Shown: piece by piece, positions 10,398 to 23,919 of the stretch | Layout: each line of letters begins with the position of its first letter | Position numbering within the stretch: the stretch's first letter is position 1 | Made by a program: the position numbers and the translations under genes | Notes under the pieces: model-generated | The model's input: the letters and a program-made list of their open reading frames with translations, nothing else | What the model was told of the DNA's origin: nothing | Databases searched by the model: none | From: Ciborinia camelliae | Taxonomy: Eukaryota; Ascomycota; Leotiomycetes; Helotiales; Sclerotiniaceae | Direction: 5' to 3' | DNA: 64,000 nucleotides | Assembly: GCA_025890175.1 (NCBI GenBank) | Contig: JANPYM010000006.1 | Coordinates: 1-64,000, forward strand

Positions 10398-13288
10398 GAG
10401 GGATTTAGCAAAATTTCCACACTAGCTAACTCTAGCGCTATACGCTAATTTAATGCAGCCCCACACAATAAACTACTATTAATTTAGTATGGTACAATAC
10501 TGATTAATATTTCAACTTATTATCAAAATTTGTATTCAACAAATACTATATTTTTAATTAATATTTAAAATGGTAGATTTTAAGGATATACTTTTTTTAA
10601 CAATCGTATATACTATTACTGTAGTTATCAATAATTTTAATTATAAATATTAACAATATTTCTTTTATTAATATTAATATAATACTCTTAATTTAAAATT
10701 AATACTATTAAAAAATACTTTTAAACTTTTTTAATTTTAAATATCAAAATTATTATAATTAATATTTTTACTTCAACTTTATTTTATTATTTATAAAGAA
10801 AAAATTATTATTAATCCTATTATTGCTTTTGTAATAATATACATACAATTATATTATTTAATTCGATTAATTATTTTTATAAATATATTTAAAAAAAGTT
10901 CTAATTAGCTTTTTATAATATTTAATAATATTTATATATATATTATTATATATTTTAAAAAGATATTACAATAACATTTTCAATTTTGAGATTATTAATA
11001 TTTATAAAAATTTGTTATTAATATAAAATCTATTATTTTTAAAATAGATTATATATATGGTTTTATAGATAATATATTTAAAAAGATTTGTTGTCTAGGG
11101 GGGAAATATTATAATTAAAAAGCTATATACTTTGGATATAAATATATATATAAGTTAATATAATAAATAATAATTATTTTTAATTTTTTAATTTTTTTAT
11201 TATTAAAGCCTTTTTTTGATTTAATGAATAATTGATTGATATAACAAAAAAATAAAATTAAATAAAATATTTGTAGTATTATATTTGAAAAAAATTTATT
11301 ATATATATATAAAAATCCTATATATAATAATATATACAGAATATTATATTTATTTAAAAGAAATAAAAAAGAGGGGGGGTGGTATAGTATTTTAAATTAA
11401 AAAAAGCAATTTAATATATATTTTGTTTTTGTACATATTATTATAAAACAATATTTTAGAAGAATCGAATTATTATAAAAGTTTATTATTTTTTCAAAGA
11501 GTTTAAGGATAGGGAGCTAACCTATAAATATATATTATATAGTAGTAATTTTATTAATTAATTATTAAATATGCTTAAAATATAAAGATAAAAATATAAA
11601 TCGATTTAGAATTAAATTTTTTATAATAAAAAAATATTTAGATATTAATATTATATTAAATAAATAAAGAATTATAATATAAATTTATTTAATATTATTA
11701 AGAAAATCTACTATTTGTTTTATTATTTTAAATTTAAATATATTTAAATCGTTTTTTTTTATTATTTTATTTTTAATTTTATTAATTTAAAGTTTAAATT
11801 TAATTTTTAAATCTTTTAATTTATTATTCAATTGTTTAAATAATATTGTTCCTATATATTCCCTTTTTCTTTTTTTTTTTAAACCCTATTTTTCTATTAT
11901 TATATCAATAATTTTTTAAAATAATTTTGTATTTTCGATCTATAAATTGAATCTCTTTTTGTAAATAAAAATAATTATATTAAAAGGATTTTTATCGAAA
12001 TCCTATACAATTTTATTATTTATAAAAAAATCCTTCTTTTTTTTATTTATTAAAACCTTTTTTCGATTTATAATAATATATACATTTCGTTTTTATTATT
12101 TAATATCCTTAATCTTTTTCTTTTTTTTTTTAATAATATATTTATATACATTTATTTTATCTTTATAATATTTTATTATAAAAATCTATTTATTAAAAAC
12201 AATATTAAAAAAACTATTAAATCGAATTTTATCTAAATTATATTTTATTAATATTTTTTTACATACCACTATTTATAAATCTACAACTTTAATTTAATTC
12301 CTTTATATTTATATCCTAATATCTTTATTATAAAATTTATTAATTTAATTAAAAAATGCAATTTTTATTTTTAATTTTTATATATTTTTAAATTAAATTA
12401 TTATATATATATAATTCGTTTTGTATATATTATTCTAATAATTTTTGTATTAAAAAAGTGTAAAGATATTATTGGGTTCTAAAATATAAATAAATTCGAA
12501 AAAGGGGGTAGATTTAAAAAAAAAAAAAAATTCGATAAAAAAGGTAAATTTAATAAAAAGGATAAATTCGATAAAAAGAATAAAAGTAAAGAGGATAAAA
12601 TTGATAGAGAGAATAGGATTGATATAGAGGGTAGGATTGATATAAAGAATAGAATCAATAGAGGAAATAAATTTGAATTCGATTAAGACTTATAAAAAAG
12701 CTTTAAAATAATTTACAAAATTTATAGATTATAATATATCTTGAATAAAGGGTAATTAAATTAAATCGAAAATAAATAATATAAATAATTATTTAATTGA
12801 TAATAATATTATTAATAATACTTGTATATATTTTAATATTTGTTTTTTATTAAATAATTTTAAAGGAACAAGTATATTAAATCAAATAAAATTTATATTT
12901 TTAAAATAAAAAAATATTGTACTTTAATTTGATATATTTTTTATTAAATTAATAATAATAATAATTATATAATTACAAAATAAAAAATATGTTTTTAAAA
13001 AAAATTAAAATTATAAATTTTGTTAATATTAATAAAATTAAAATTATTTTTAATTTAATTATATATTATATTAAATTAAAAAATAATAATTTAAAAAACT
13101 TAAAAAATATTTTTAACAATTTATTAATTTCATTTCTTATATCCACTTTATAGCAATTTTAGTAATTATAAAGGGTTTAATCCCTTTTTTAAAGTTCGAT
13201 ATTTATTTTGCTATATTAGACAAATTATCTACTATATTAGATATAGTTAGCAATAGATAGTAACGTAAGAAATTTTGCTAAAGACCTC
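10398..13288. mobile_element. 2.9-kb TIR element flanked by TA, Tc1/mariner-like
   Basis: The left end is GAGGGATTTAGCAAAATTTC (10398-10417) and the right end its inverted match with two differences (13269-13288). Each is bordered by TA (10396-10397 and 13289-13290), as in Tc1/mariner elements. Weaker similarity continues inward through CTA-rich sequence on both sides. The interior is heavily AT-mutated. A lysine/aspartate-rich frame (about 12526-12684) and a possible protease-like frame further on are readable but not diagnostic. No transposase was recognised, so the superfamily is inferred only from the ends. Confidence 0.5.
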
Positions 13289-16261
13289 TAATAGAATCAA
13301 AATACTATTTTACTGTATATATATATAATATAATACGCTTATCTCTTATTTAATTAATTAATCGTGATCTAGAACCTAGCCTACGTTCCCTGCGCCACGC
13401 ATATACCCCTGCATATGCGTAGCATGTGACCTGTACGACTTGCAACTTGCAACAATTATAAATATTTGTATTGATTGAAAAGGTTTTTTTCAATTAATGT
13501 TCCCGCACTAACCATCCGTACTTTTTGAACGCCCAATCAGAATCACGAATTCCAATTTAATTCGATCTTTTAAAATATATATGTTAGAGATAATATTATA
13601 AACGAAATATTTTTATTAAAATTAAAAACTTTTTTGATAAAGTTTTTATTAAAATAATTATATTCTTTATTTGATTAATAATATTAATATAAAACTAAAA
13701 ATATAAAATAATATTTATAAAATAATTACATTAATTTTATTTATTTAAATCCAAATTAAACTTATTTATTTCGAAATTATTAATTATATAACAATTATAG
13801 AATTTTATTTTATAATAATATCTTAAATTAATTACAAAGATTTCTTTTTAATCTTAATAATCTAAAAAAAATTAAATTTAATATAATATAACGAATTAAA
13901 TTTATATTAATTTTAATTATACCATATTATATTTATATTATTAATTAATATAAAAATTATATACATACCTTTATTAAAATATATTAAATATCTTTTTTAA
14001 TATTTTTATTTAAAATTTGTTTGTTTTATTAATCCTTTTAATTTCTTTAAAGCTTATTTTTAATAGGGTTAATATAAATAATAATAAAAAGTTTTTTCAA
14101 AATTAATTAAATAAAATAAATAAAGTAAATAAAGTAAAATATTTATATAATTCTTTAATTAAAAAATAATTAAATGAATTCAGATTTTTAAAATTATTTA
14201 TTAATCTAAATAATCAATATTTATATTTTTTAATATTATAATCCTTAAAATATTAATTAACAAAATCTAATAATTATATTTAATCCAAATTATTATCTTT
14301 ATATTTATTATTAATTATAATATATAAATTATATTATATTATTTATTTATTAATAATAAAAAATTAATATAAAAAAATAATATTATAATATTATTTAAAA
14401 ATTGAAAATTAATATAAAGATTAATATAAATTTCAAAAAATAAATTTATTTATTTTTTTAATCTCTAACATATATATTTTAAAACACTAAATTAATTAAG
14501 CGACAGCTAGGAATGCATAAAGCTAATTGGGCTAAAAAAATACAGATAATCTATACAAAAACATAGAAAAAAAAGTTAAGCAATTTGAAATATTAAGTAA
14601 CACAATGAATTTTAAACGATATATAAAATAATATTAAAAAGATATAAAAGAATTTATCAATTGAAAATTTTTTAATTATATATTTTTCGTTTTTTGGAAA
14701 TTTATAATTATAAAAAATTATATTGTTAAAATATATTTGAAAATATCTCAAATATTTTTGCTAAATTATATAATATAAAATTGATTCTAATTGGCTTTGA
14801 AATATAAATAACTTTAGATTATAATTTCAAAAATATTGTTTCAATATATTTTTGTATATTAATACTAATAATAAATATAAATAAAAAAAATGTAAATTTA
14901 ATATTTGTTTTATATATTTTTTATTTTTATATATTTTTTATATATTTTAATAAAATTTCTATAAACTTTAATTACGTTTTTGAATTTATTATATATATTT
15001 TATAATTATAAATATTAATATTATAAATTTAAATATACGAAATAATGTTAGATTTAATGATTTGATTGATAAGTATTTTTTAATTCGATATTAAATATAT
15101 AAAATATTTTATAATTATATTTTATTTCAAAAAACTTTAAAAAATAACGAAATAAAGCAATTAAAAATTTATCAAAAATACAAAAATAGATTAGTATTAT
15201 TACAAAATAATCAACAATTAAAAAAACTAAATTCTAAATCTAAAACATTGTAATTATTATTATTATTATAATCTTTATTATTACAATCTTTGTTATTGCA
15301 TTTATTATCTTTGCTATTTTCTTTTTCATTTATAACTTTAGTTTTATTTTTTTATGGAATTGCTTTTTTTATAAAATAATAACGCGAAAATTTATTGGTT
15401 AATATTAATATATTAATAATTGTAACAAAAACTTATAAAAAAGATTATCGATTATAAAAAATATATATTTGAAAAATATTATTTATATAAATAAATATTT
15501 ATAATATAAATCTTTTTTTTATAGATTTATTTGGGTTTATAAATAAGTTTTGCAAATAATATAATGCTTTATATTTCAAATCAAAAATTATAAAAACAAA
15601 AATTAGATTAATTATCCGATTTATTTATAATATTAAATATTGTATTAATAAAAATATTGATTTTATATTTTCAAAAATGTTTGATTTGATAATAAAATTA
15701 TAGATAATCCAAAATCCATAAAGCGAAGAGTTTAAAAAGAATATCAAAAAATATAATAATATATTTGTTTTTATATTATTTAAATATAATAAAAATCAAA
15801 AACTAAATTATATTAATAATAATTAATTCATTTTTATTATATATAATTATTATTATTATTATTAAGATTTTTTTACTAAACTTTTTAATAAAAAATCTAT
15901 TTTTAATTAATTATTCCTTTATAATTTTATATATACAATTAATATTTAAATAAATATAATAATATATATTAATTTTAATTATATTATTATAATATAAATT
16001 AATATATTAATTTGTAATTCCAATTTATATATTGTATTATATAAATATATAAAAAAAATGATAACATAATAATATTAATTAAATAACAAAAAATTTAGAA
16101 TAATTCTTAATTTCAAATTACAATTAATTATTAAAAAATAAAATGAAAAATATTAAAAAAAATATAATTTATTTATAATATTGAAAATTGTTTTTATTAT
16201 TTCTAATAAAAAAAATAATAGAAAATTAAAAAGCTTTTAAAATATTGTTTTTGATATTTAT
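13289..16261. other. AT-rich interior, probably including the Helitron 5' part
   Basis: A short, less AT-biased stretch at 13365-13560 includes an ACGCATA/TATGCGT hairpin. The rest is nearly pure AT. By comparison with usual Helitron protein length, the N-terminal few hundred codons of the gene at 16262 should lie here, but I could not follow the frame with confidence. Confidence 0.45.
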
Positions 16262-19200
16262 TAATATAATAAAAAAAAAAAAAAAATTCTTTTTAATTAT
16301 TTATATATTATATATATATTATATTTATTATATATCCTTTTTTATTATATTATTTTATTTCTAATAAATAAATTAGATTAAAATTTTAATTTAAAATTAA
16401 ATTTTATTAATAATTTAAATCGAATTCGAATTAATATAATTTAATAATAATAATATTATTAGATAATCTTTATTTGTTATAATATAATAATTAATAATAA
16501 TCGAATTATAATTATTAATATTAAACTTTTCAATTTTTTTTTTTATATAAATTTTTTATTTTAATAATTTTTAATAGATTTTTATATTTTTATTAAAAAA
16601 TTTCGGTTAATATATATTAAAAATAATCAAAATAAATTAAGATTTAATATTTATTATAACTTAGTGAATACTTTTAAAATTAAAAATACAAATATTAATA
16701 TTTTTGAAAAGTAAATTATATTATCTTTTTTTTATTTTAAAAATAAATAATTTATATAACAAATTTATTAAAATATTATAATAATAATACGGAAGATTGA
16801 TAAATCTTTATTTTTTATTATATTTATATATAATATTAATTAATCCAAAATTCAAGATTAATTATTATTTAAATAAATTGTTATAAATTAATTTAATATT
16901 ATAATACAAATATTTTAATAAAAAATTAAAACTATAATCAAAAATATTAAAAATCCAAATAATTTTTTTAATAAATATATTAATTATATTATAATTATTG
17001 AATATTAAAAACAAAGCTTTTTATATATATATTTATTTTTTAATATATAATAATATAAATATTTATATAATAAACCAAAATTAATAAATAAAATGATTTT
17101 AATTAAATTTTCATTCCTAAAATTGGATTTTATTAGTAAATTAATCGAATTAATCAAAAAGTATATAATTTATAATTTTTATAAATATTATAATCTAATA
17201 ATAATATATATATTTAATAAAGATAATATTATAATATTTATATATTTAAAAAAGTTTTTTAAATTTTTTTAAAAAAATATTTTTATATTAAATAATAATA
17301 ATATATATCTATAATATTATTATTAAATTAAATTATTATAAAAAATCAGAAAATTATAAATATATATTAATAAAAAAATAAAATTGAATAATAATTGAAT
17401 AATATTATATAATTTATATTTTTTTATAAAATATAAAGTTTATATTAATATTAAAATATATATTATAATTTTGATTATTAAATATATTTATAAATATATT
17501 TTTAAAAATATAAATAAAGTTATCTTGAATATTAATGATTTATTAGTAAATAATAAAATTTATTAATATATTTTTAATTAATATATTAATATTATTAAAA
17601 TATATTAATAATTAATAAAATATAATATATATTAATATTATTTTTTTGTAATTAGATTAATAATTTATAAAAAAAAATAATAAATAATTTATTTCGAGGA
17701 TTTAATTGTTAATAAGTTGATTATAAAAATAAAGATTAATTATATTATATTATTAGGATGATTTTGATATAATAAAGATAATTTATATTATAAAAAAAAA
17801 ATATATATAATTGATAGTATAGAAAAAAAAATATAAATTAATTTTTTTGATATTTTATATCTAGATTTTCCTAAATTTGTTATTTGGAATGTTTTTAATA
17901 AAATTTAGAAATTAAAAAAAATAAAAAAAAATATTTTATTAGTCGATTAATTATTAAAAGCGATTGATTGTATATATTATATAAATATATTTTTTAATAA
18001 AAAATATTATTTTCAATATTTTTTTATTATATTATTTAAAGTTATATATTACAAAAACTTGTATATATATAATAATATTAAGTATTTTATATTTCGAAAA
18101 AATTATATTATATATAATATTATAAATAACAATTAAAAATAAATAAATGTTTTTAATAAAATAAAAAACTTTTAATTGATAAATCAATTAAAAAAAATAT
18201 TTATTTTAGTTTTTAAAAACAAACTTATTTTGGATTTATTAAATATTTGGATTAAATTTAAAACAGATTTTGTTGATTCAAATTTAACTCAAGATATAAT
18301 TAAATAAAAAGTATAATTTCTATTAAATTTAATAAATTTTATAGAAAATTATATTTTATATTTAATACAAATAAATTTAACAAAAAACAATTTAATTATA
18401 ATTTTGAAAAATAATAATCTTTTAGTATTTTAATATAATTAGGGCAATTATATAGAAAATAATAATATATATATATTTAAAAAAGAATTTCAAAAATTTA
18501 ATATTTTCTTTTTAATATTAAATATAAATCAATATTAAATATATAATATAATTATTAATATTATTAAAAAAAATCTTATTATAATATATTTTTATTTTTA
18601 AGGATTAGGGGGGTATAACAAAATCTATCTATATATTATAATATATTATTATTATTATAATAAAAATATATTAGTTTTTTATATTATTTTTATAAAAATC
18701 ATGATTCTTTTATTATTTGGAAATAATATTTCTTATTTATATTTTGAAATTTTTATTAATCTTTTATCGAATTTGATTAATAATATTAAAAAACAAAATA
18801 TTATAATACAAATATTATTAAAATATTTATTAATTATTTGAAATAAAATTGTAATATAATATAAAGAATGTTTTGAATTAATATATAAATTATTTTGCAA
18901 TTTTGTTGATTTTTTATAATAAAATTTTAATATATTTTTAATAAATGAAAAACCGATTATTTTTAATAGGGATTTTGTTTAAACTTTATTTATTATTTTC
19001 AAAAAATTTAAGTATAATATTATTAATATATTTATTTAAAGTAATTAAATATAATCTTTATTTTGAAAAATTAATTTGTATATAAATATAAAAATAGATA
19101 ATATAAATTAAGATAAATGAATAAATAAAATTGTTTAATTCAAAAATTGGATATTAAAATTAATATATAATAATAATAATATTGATTATTGTTATTTTCC

Positions 19201-19933
19201 AGATTTTATTTAGAAATTATGTATTATTGATATTTTTATTAACAAAATTTTTTTTAAAAATGTATTTATTGTAAGTTTGTATAAATATAATAATTTTTTT
19301 TATAAAAATCAATATATTATTACAATCAAAAATATTATAATTGCTAAAATCAACAAATTGATTATCAATTAATTATTAAAGGAATGCAAAATTTTATTAT
19401 TATATAATATTTAAAAAAATAAAAAAAAAATTAATAAAAAAAATAAATAATAATAATTTATAAAGAATTTACAAATTATAAATTTATCTAAACTTTTATT
19501 TGTAATATTAAAAGTTAAAATAAATATATTTATAATATATTTACGAAATATTTAGTTAAAGATAAGGTTATGCAATAATTTTAAAATAATAATAACAAAT
19601 ATCAAAATATATATTTTGAAAATTATATTATTAAAAAACGATTTTTATAATATTATAAAATATATTTTATATATAAATCTGCAAAATTAAATTAAAGAAT
19701 TGCTATTTATATTTAATCATAAATAATTTTTATTGAAATTATATTTTATAATAATTATAAATAAATTTTAAAATTAAAGATTTAAATATATTGATATAGA
19801 TTTGAAAAGTTTATATTTTAATTATAATCAATTTTATATTGTAATAATATAAAATAAAGATTTATAATATCTTTATATATTATTATTTTTAAATAATAAA
19901 AGAAAATTAGATAAAACAAATAATATTATATAA
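16262..19933 (+). pseudogene. RIP-mutated Helitron Rep-helicase (RepHel) gene
   Basis: One frame (codon starts at 16262+3n) can be followed for about 1,220 codons without a detected indel but with dozens of stops. In order: a PLHYVLLFP-like stretch (about 16322); YYAYRL-like then LFQQFLID (16556-16579, both Gln codons now TAA); an FITFTCNPNW-like segment (16814-16843); the Rep HUH region at 16997-17041, where IEYQK survives with Gln as TAA and the HxH reads Tyr-x-Tyr (17024-17032, CAY to TAY). Then NPYLLLKYNxHINVE-like (17402) and YKYIYKGHDR-like segments. The Pif1-type helicase follows: Walker A as GLGGYNKI (18602-18625), IIWDE as II-stop-NK (18833-18847), GGDFRQTLP as NRDFV-stop-TL (18965-18988), and a C-terminal INKSQGQSF-like motif (19757). 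The probable end is TAA at 19931. A Helitron rolling-circle transposase, now dead. Confidence 0.8.
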
Positions 19934-21682
19934 TTGAAGATATTAAAAAATATTAATAATTAATAATATATTTAAAAAAATCTTTCAAAAAAGCTTTTTA
20001 ATATATATCATATTTCTTTTTTATATTTCCAAATTGAATTATTTGCTTATACAATTAACTGTTAAAAAATTTTTATATAATTTAAAGAAAAAAAGCAATT
20101 GTAATTCAAATAACAAATATATAACCTACTTTTTATCTTTTTTTTTTTTTTTTCTTTCTTTTCAATTTTCATTTGTTTTTCAATTTATTTCAATTATATT
20201 TTATAATATTATTATTATTAAAACTTTATTTTATTTTAAAATAACAAATTAATATATATATACTTAAAGTTTTTCTTTTACTTTTATCGAATATATTCAA
20301 TAAAAATTTATTATTGCCTTTTTTGTTCCTATCATTAATATTAATACTAATACTAATATTAATACTAATACTAATACTAATATTAATATTAATATTAATA
20401 CTATTATCGCTTTTGCTTTTGCTTTTATTCTTATTATTCTATATTTATTAACCTTACTAACAAAAAAAATAATATTATCAATCTTATTATTGATAATAAT
20501 AATAATAATAATAATTCTAATACACCTATTAAAATTCAATCTTTTTCGATTTTATAAAACCATATTATTCTCAATATCCTACAAAAAAATATTAGATTTT
20601 TTGTATTTACCTAAAAGAAAAATATATTAAATAAATTTATAATTAATTAAATATTATTTTCCAATTAATAATTTATAATATATTAAAATTTGACAAAAGT
20701 TTTGTATTACTAAATATTAAAACAATCTTAAATCGCCCTTAACTCTTTTTCGATAAAATCAACTTATATTATAGTTTTTCAAAAACAATTATTAAAATTT
20801 AAAATTTTTTTCCAAAATAATCTTTGAATTAAAAATATAAATAATATTGTTATAAAATATATTCAGTTAAAAAAATTTACAATATATATTTACAAATATA
20901 TTCGAATTTATTATACAAATCAAAATTGTTTCAATTATTTATTTTTATTTTATATTTCCAATAAAATATAAGAATTATAATATAGATATATTACGAATAA
21001 AGCAAATTTGCAAATTGGATATATTATATTAATCCAAAAACATTTTAAAAGTTTTTTTTTTATAATTATTTAATATATATAATATATAAAACAAAAAATG
21101 AAAAAGTTTATATAAACGAAATAATTTAAAATAAATTATTATTAAATATTAATATTAACAATAATGATTTGTATAATTATTTAATAATATATATAATTAT
21201 TAAATGTAATTAATATATATTACTCGAATAACAAAATAAAATATAATAAAATATTTAATACCCCAAATAATATATAATCCAAAATATAATGTCTTTGATA
21301 ATATAATATTTTATATAAAATAGAATAATATATAAACATTTAATATAATATTTTTGGTAATATATAATTTAGGATATAATACTATTAATAATATAACATT
21401 TTATAGAAAACAAAATAATATTTAAATAATTTTATATATCTAATAATATTACAATATAATAATATTTTATAAATAATAAAATAGTATTGCTATATAATTG
21501 CAAACTATTATTATCATTATTATTGCTATATAATTACAAATTATATAACAAAAATACTAAATTAATTAAATGATAATTGAAAATGTATAAAATTGATTAT
21601 ATATATTATTAATTGTTTAAATTTATAAAACTTTACAAGCTATGCAATACAAACGATAAAGAAAATTATGAAAAACCGTAAT
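19934..21682. other. AT-rich sequence downstream of RepHel
   Basis: No gene is supported. A microsatellite-like ATTAATACTAAT tract lies at 20334-20402 and a CTTTTG repeat at 20408-20430. Irregular repeats with AATATAATATTTTATA cores occur at 21290-21480. Confidence 0.6.
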
Positions 21683-21748
21683 CAATAATAATAGCCAAGT
21701 CTATGACGAAGGCTATTATTATTGGTCGGCCCGAGCGGCCGTACTTAA
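21683..21748 (+). repeat. Copy 2 of the hairpin-ended repeat; possible Helitron 3' end
   Basis: A perfect 14-bp inverted repeat (CAATAATAATAGCC, 21683-21696, against 21711-21724; 14-base loop) is followed by a CGGCC/GGCCG stem and TACTTAA, after which similarity to the 541-602 copy stops. Helitrons end in a short hairpin close to the 3' terminus, and this lies 1.8 kb downstream of the helicase end. The canonical CTRR terminus is not present, so the assignment is tentative. Confidence 0.45.
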
Positions 21749-22680
21749 GCTCGTTAATATATAATTCAAAAAAACAAAATATTTTATATCTTACAAATTC
21801 AATATATTATACTTAGTTTAAAATCTTTTTATTATTAATTATTATATTATTTATTATATATAAAATTTAATATATTATTATTTTTATAAAAAATTCAATA
21901 TTTTATATTTAATTTATTATAAAATAGTTTATATTTATTTTAATATTATAATTTATAAATAACAATTTTTATTTATCTTTATTATTTTTAATTAAAATAA
22001 TTTTCTTTTTATTTTTTTTATTTTTTTATTTTTGTTTTTATTTTTGAAAAACTTTATTTCTTTTTTTTATAATTTTTATAATTAAAATTATTATTGTTAA
22101 ATTAAATATATTAACCATTATTTTTTTTATATTCTAATTTTTGCTTTATAATTAATATATAAATATTTTTTATTTTTTTATATTACAAATTAAAATGAAT
22201 TAATATAAAATTAAATGTATTTATATATATTATTTATAAATAATTTTATTTTTAATTTATTTTTTAATTTTTATTTATTTATTTACATTTATTAAAATTT
22301 ATTTTTTAGATTTATAAATTTTATTTAATTAATATATAATTACATTTTAATTATTGATCTTAGTTTTTTCGATTTGAATTTCGAATATATTCTGATTATT
22401 TAAGCGATTTCGAGTTTTTATAATATAAATATTATTTAATAATTTAAATAATGCTTTATATTTTAATAATATAATTAATATAAAGATTAATATAAATTAT
22501 TAAAATTATTTATTATATAAAAATAAATTAAAGTTTATAAAAAATAAAGAATTTATATATCAGAATTTGCTTAATTTTTAAAATAAAAATTAATTTATAT
22601 ATTAATATTGCTTTTTTCGTTTTTAAATTAATTTTTTTTTCTTTTTTTTTTTCTTTTTTTTTTTTTTTTTNNNNNNNNNN

Positions 22681-22722
<42 letters not shown>

Positions 22723-23072
22723 TATTATTCAACTCCATTTTTCAATATTAAACCTAATAATAATAAATTATCTATATTATATTTCGATATTTAAATAAAT
22801 GCTAATATATTTTAATAAATAAAATATCCTTTAACCTATAAAAAGATTCTTTTCATATAATTATAAATAATACAATTAATACAGTTTATAATTGTATAAG
22901 TCAAAAATAATTAATTATATAAAAAATAAAAAAAAAATAAAAAGTAATCAAAATTAAAAAAAAATGTGAAAATAAAAACCAAGTAATAAATTCTTTATTT
23001 TATTAATAATTGTCGAATCACCTCGGTGGTATCAAAATATATATAGTAGAAAATAGTATATTATAAAAGCAT
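21749..23072. other. AT-rich sequence with an assembly gap
   Basis: Ten N's at 22671-22680 sit inside a poly-T run of uncertain length. No gene or structured repeat is visible otherwise. Confidence 0.8.
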
Positions 23073-23176
23073 GCAGATCGATCGTAGATCGATCTGCGAG
23101 CTTATATGCCCGCGGGGTGCGGGCATATCGGCCGCACGCGGCCGCACGCTCCGGTGAATCTGCCCTGCAGATTCAC
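23073..23176. repeat. GC-rich island of three perfect hairpins
   Basis: Three consecutive perfect stems occur: 23073-23083/23087-23097 (11 bp, loop GTA), 23104-23113/23119-23128 (10 bp, loop GGGGT) and 23154-23163/23167-23176 (10 bp, loop CCT). A direct repeat of CGGCCGCACG (23129-23138, 23139-23148) lies between the second and third. The surroundings are over 85% A+T by eye. Confidence 0.85.
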
Positions 23177-23566
23177 TGGTATCGCAACAATAATTAATAA
23201 AATTTTTGATATATCAAAATTAATTATTATATTTTATGAAATTCGTTATTATTAATAATTATTTAATTTTTTTATATCAAAATTATTTTTTAATTATTTA
23301 ATTAAAAAGATTATAATAAATATTATATCGGATTTTTGTATTCAACATTTAATATTAAATATTTTGCAAAGAATAATTAAAATTATTTTAATAATTAAAT
23401 TTTTATATTAATTTTTATATTAATTATTAAAAATAATAAATTTATATATTATTTATATAAAACAAATAACAATTTAATAAAAAAATTATATAAATATATA
23501 TTAAATTATTTATATACAAAAGATAAAAAATATATTATAATTAAATATATTAATTTTAAATTTTTA

Positions 23567-23630
23567 ATATAAATAATTTTTAATATAAATAATTTTTAAT
23601 ATAAATAATTTTTAATATAAATAATTTTAA
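23567..23630. repeat. 16-bp tandem repeat (TTTTTAATATAAATAA)n
   Basis: Four near-perfect copies close to the right end of the 16.9-kb element. No coding content. Confidence 0.8.
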
Positions 23631-23919
23631 ATTATAAATTATATAAATATAAATTATTTATTTATTATTATTTTTTTATACAAAATAAATTATTTATAAA
23701 TAATTTATAAATAATCCGCAAATATACAAATAATCTATAAATATATAAATAATTTATTTATTTATAGATAAATAAATTATTTACAAATTATTTGCAAATA
23801 ATTTGTATAGGGTACAAAATATTCATTAGGATTTAGTATTATTTGTTTTGTATATAGATTATTTGTAAATAATCCATCAGCTTTAATATCCGCCCCGCGG
23901 GGCCCTGTTGCGCAGTCTA

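Larger units (their letters stand above)
7062..23919 (-). mobile_element. 16.9-kb AT-rich element or nested insertion with hAT-like ends
   Basis: The left end reads TAGACTACGTAT and the right end TTGCGCAGTCTA. The 391-bp element at 27350-27740 has TAGACTGCGCAA at both ends; the left end here differs by three bases, two of them RIP-type changes (G to A, C to T). The first 100 bp after 7062 align with the reverse complement of the right part of that small element, and the last 50 bp before 23919 with its left part, so the strand is given relative to it. An identical 8-bp duplication (TTTACTTC) flanks both ends. Both subterminal regions repeat AAATTATTTGCAAATAAT-type palindromes. The edges match the change in base composition. 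No transposase for these ends was recognised. It could be one large element, or a small one split by later insertions including the Helitron. Confidence 0.7.

Noticed and set aside
17380..18100. Ty1/copia reverse transcriptase (NINDLLV read as a YVDD box)
   Set aside because: The same frame aligns far better with the Helitron Rep-to-helicase region (YKYIYKGHD, RYI..EA, FVWN segments) and is continuous with HUH and Walker A motifs on either side, so the copia match was coincidence.
21683..23176. CRISPR-like array from repeated hairpins
   Set aside because: Hairpins are different sequences without regular spacers, and the genome is eukaryotic.
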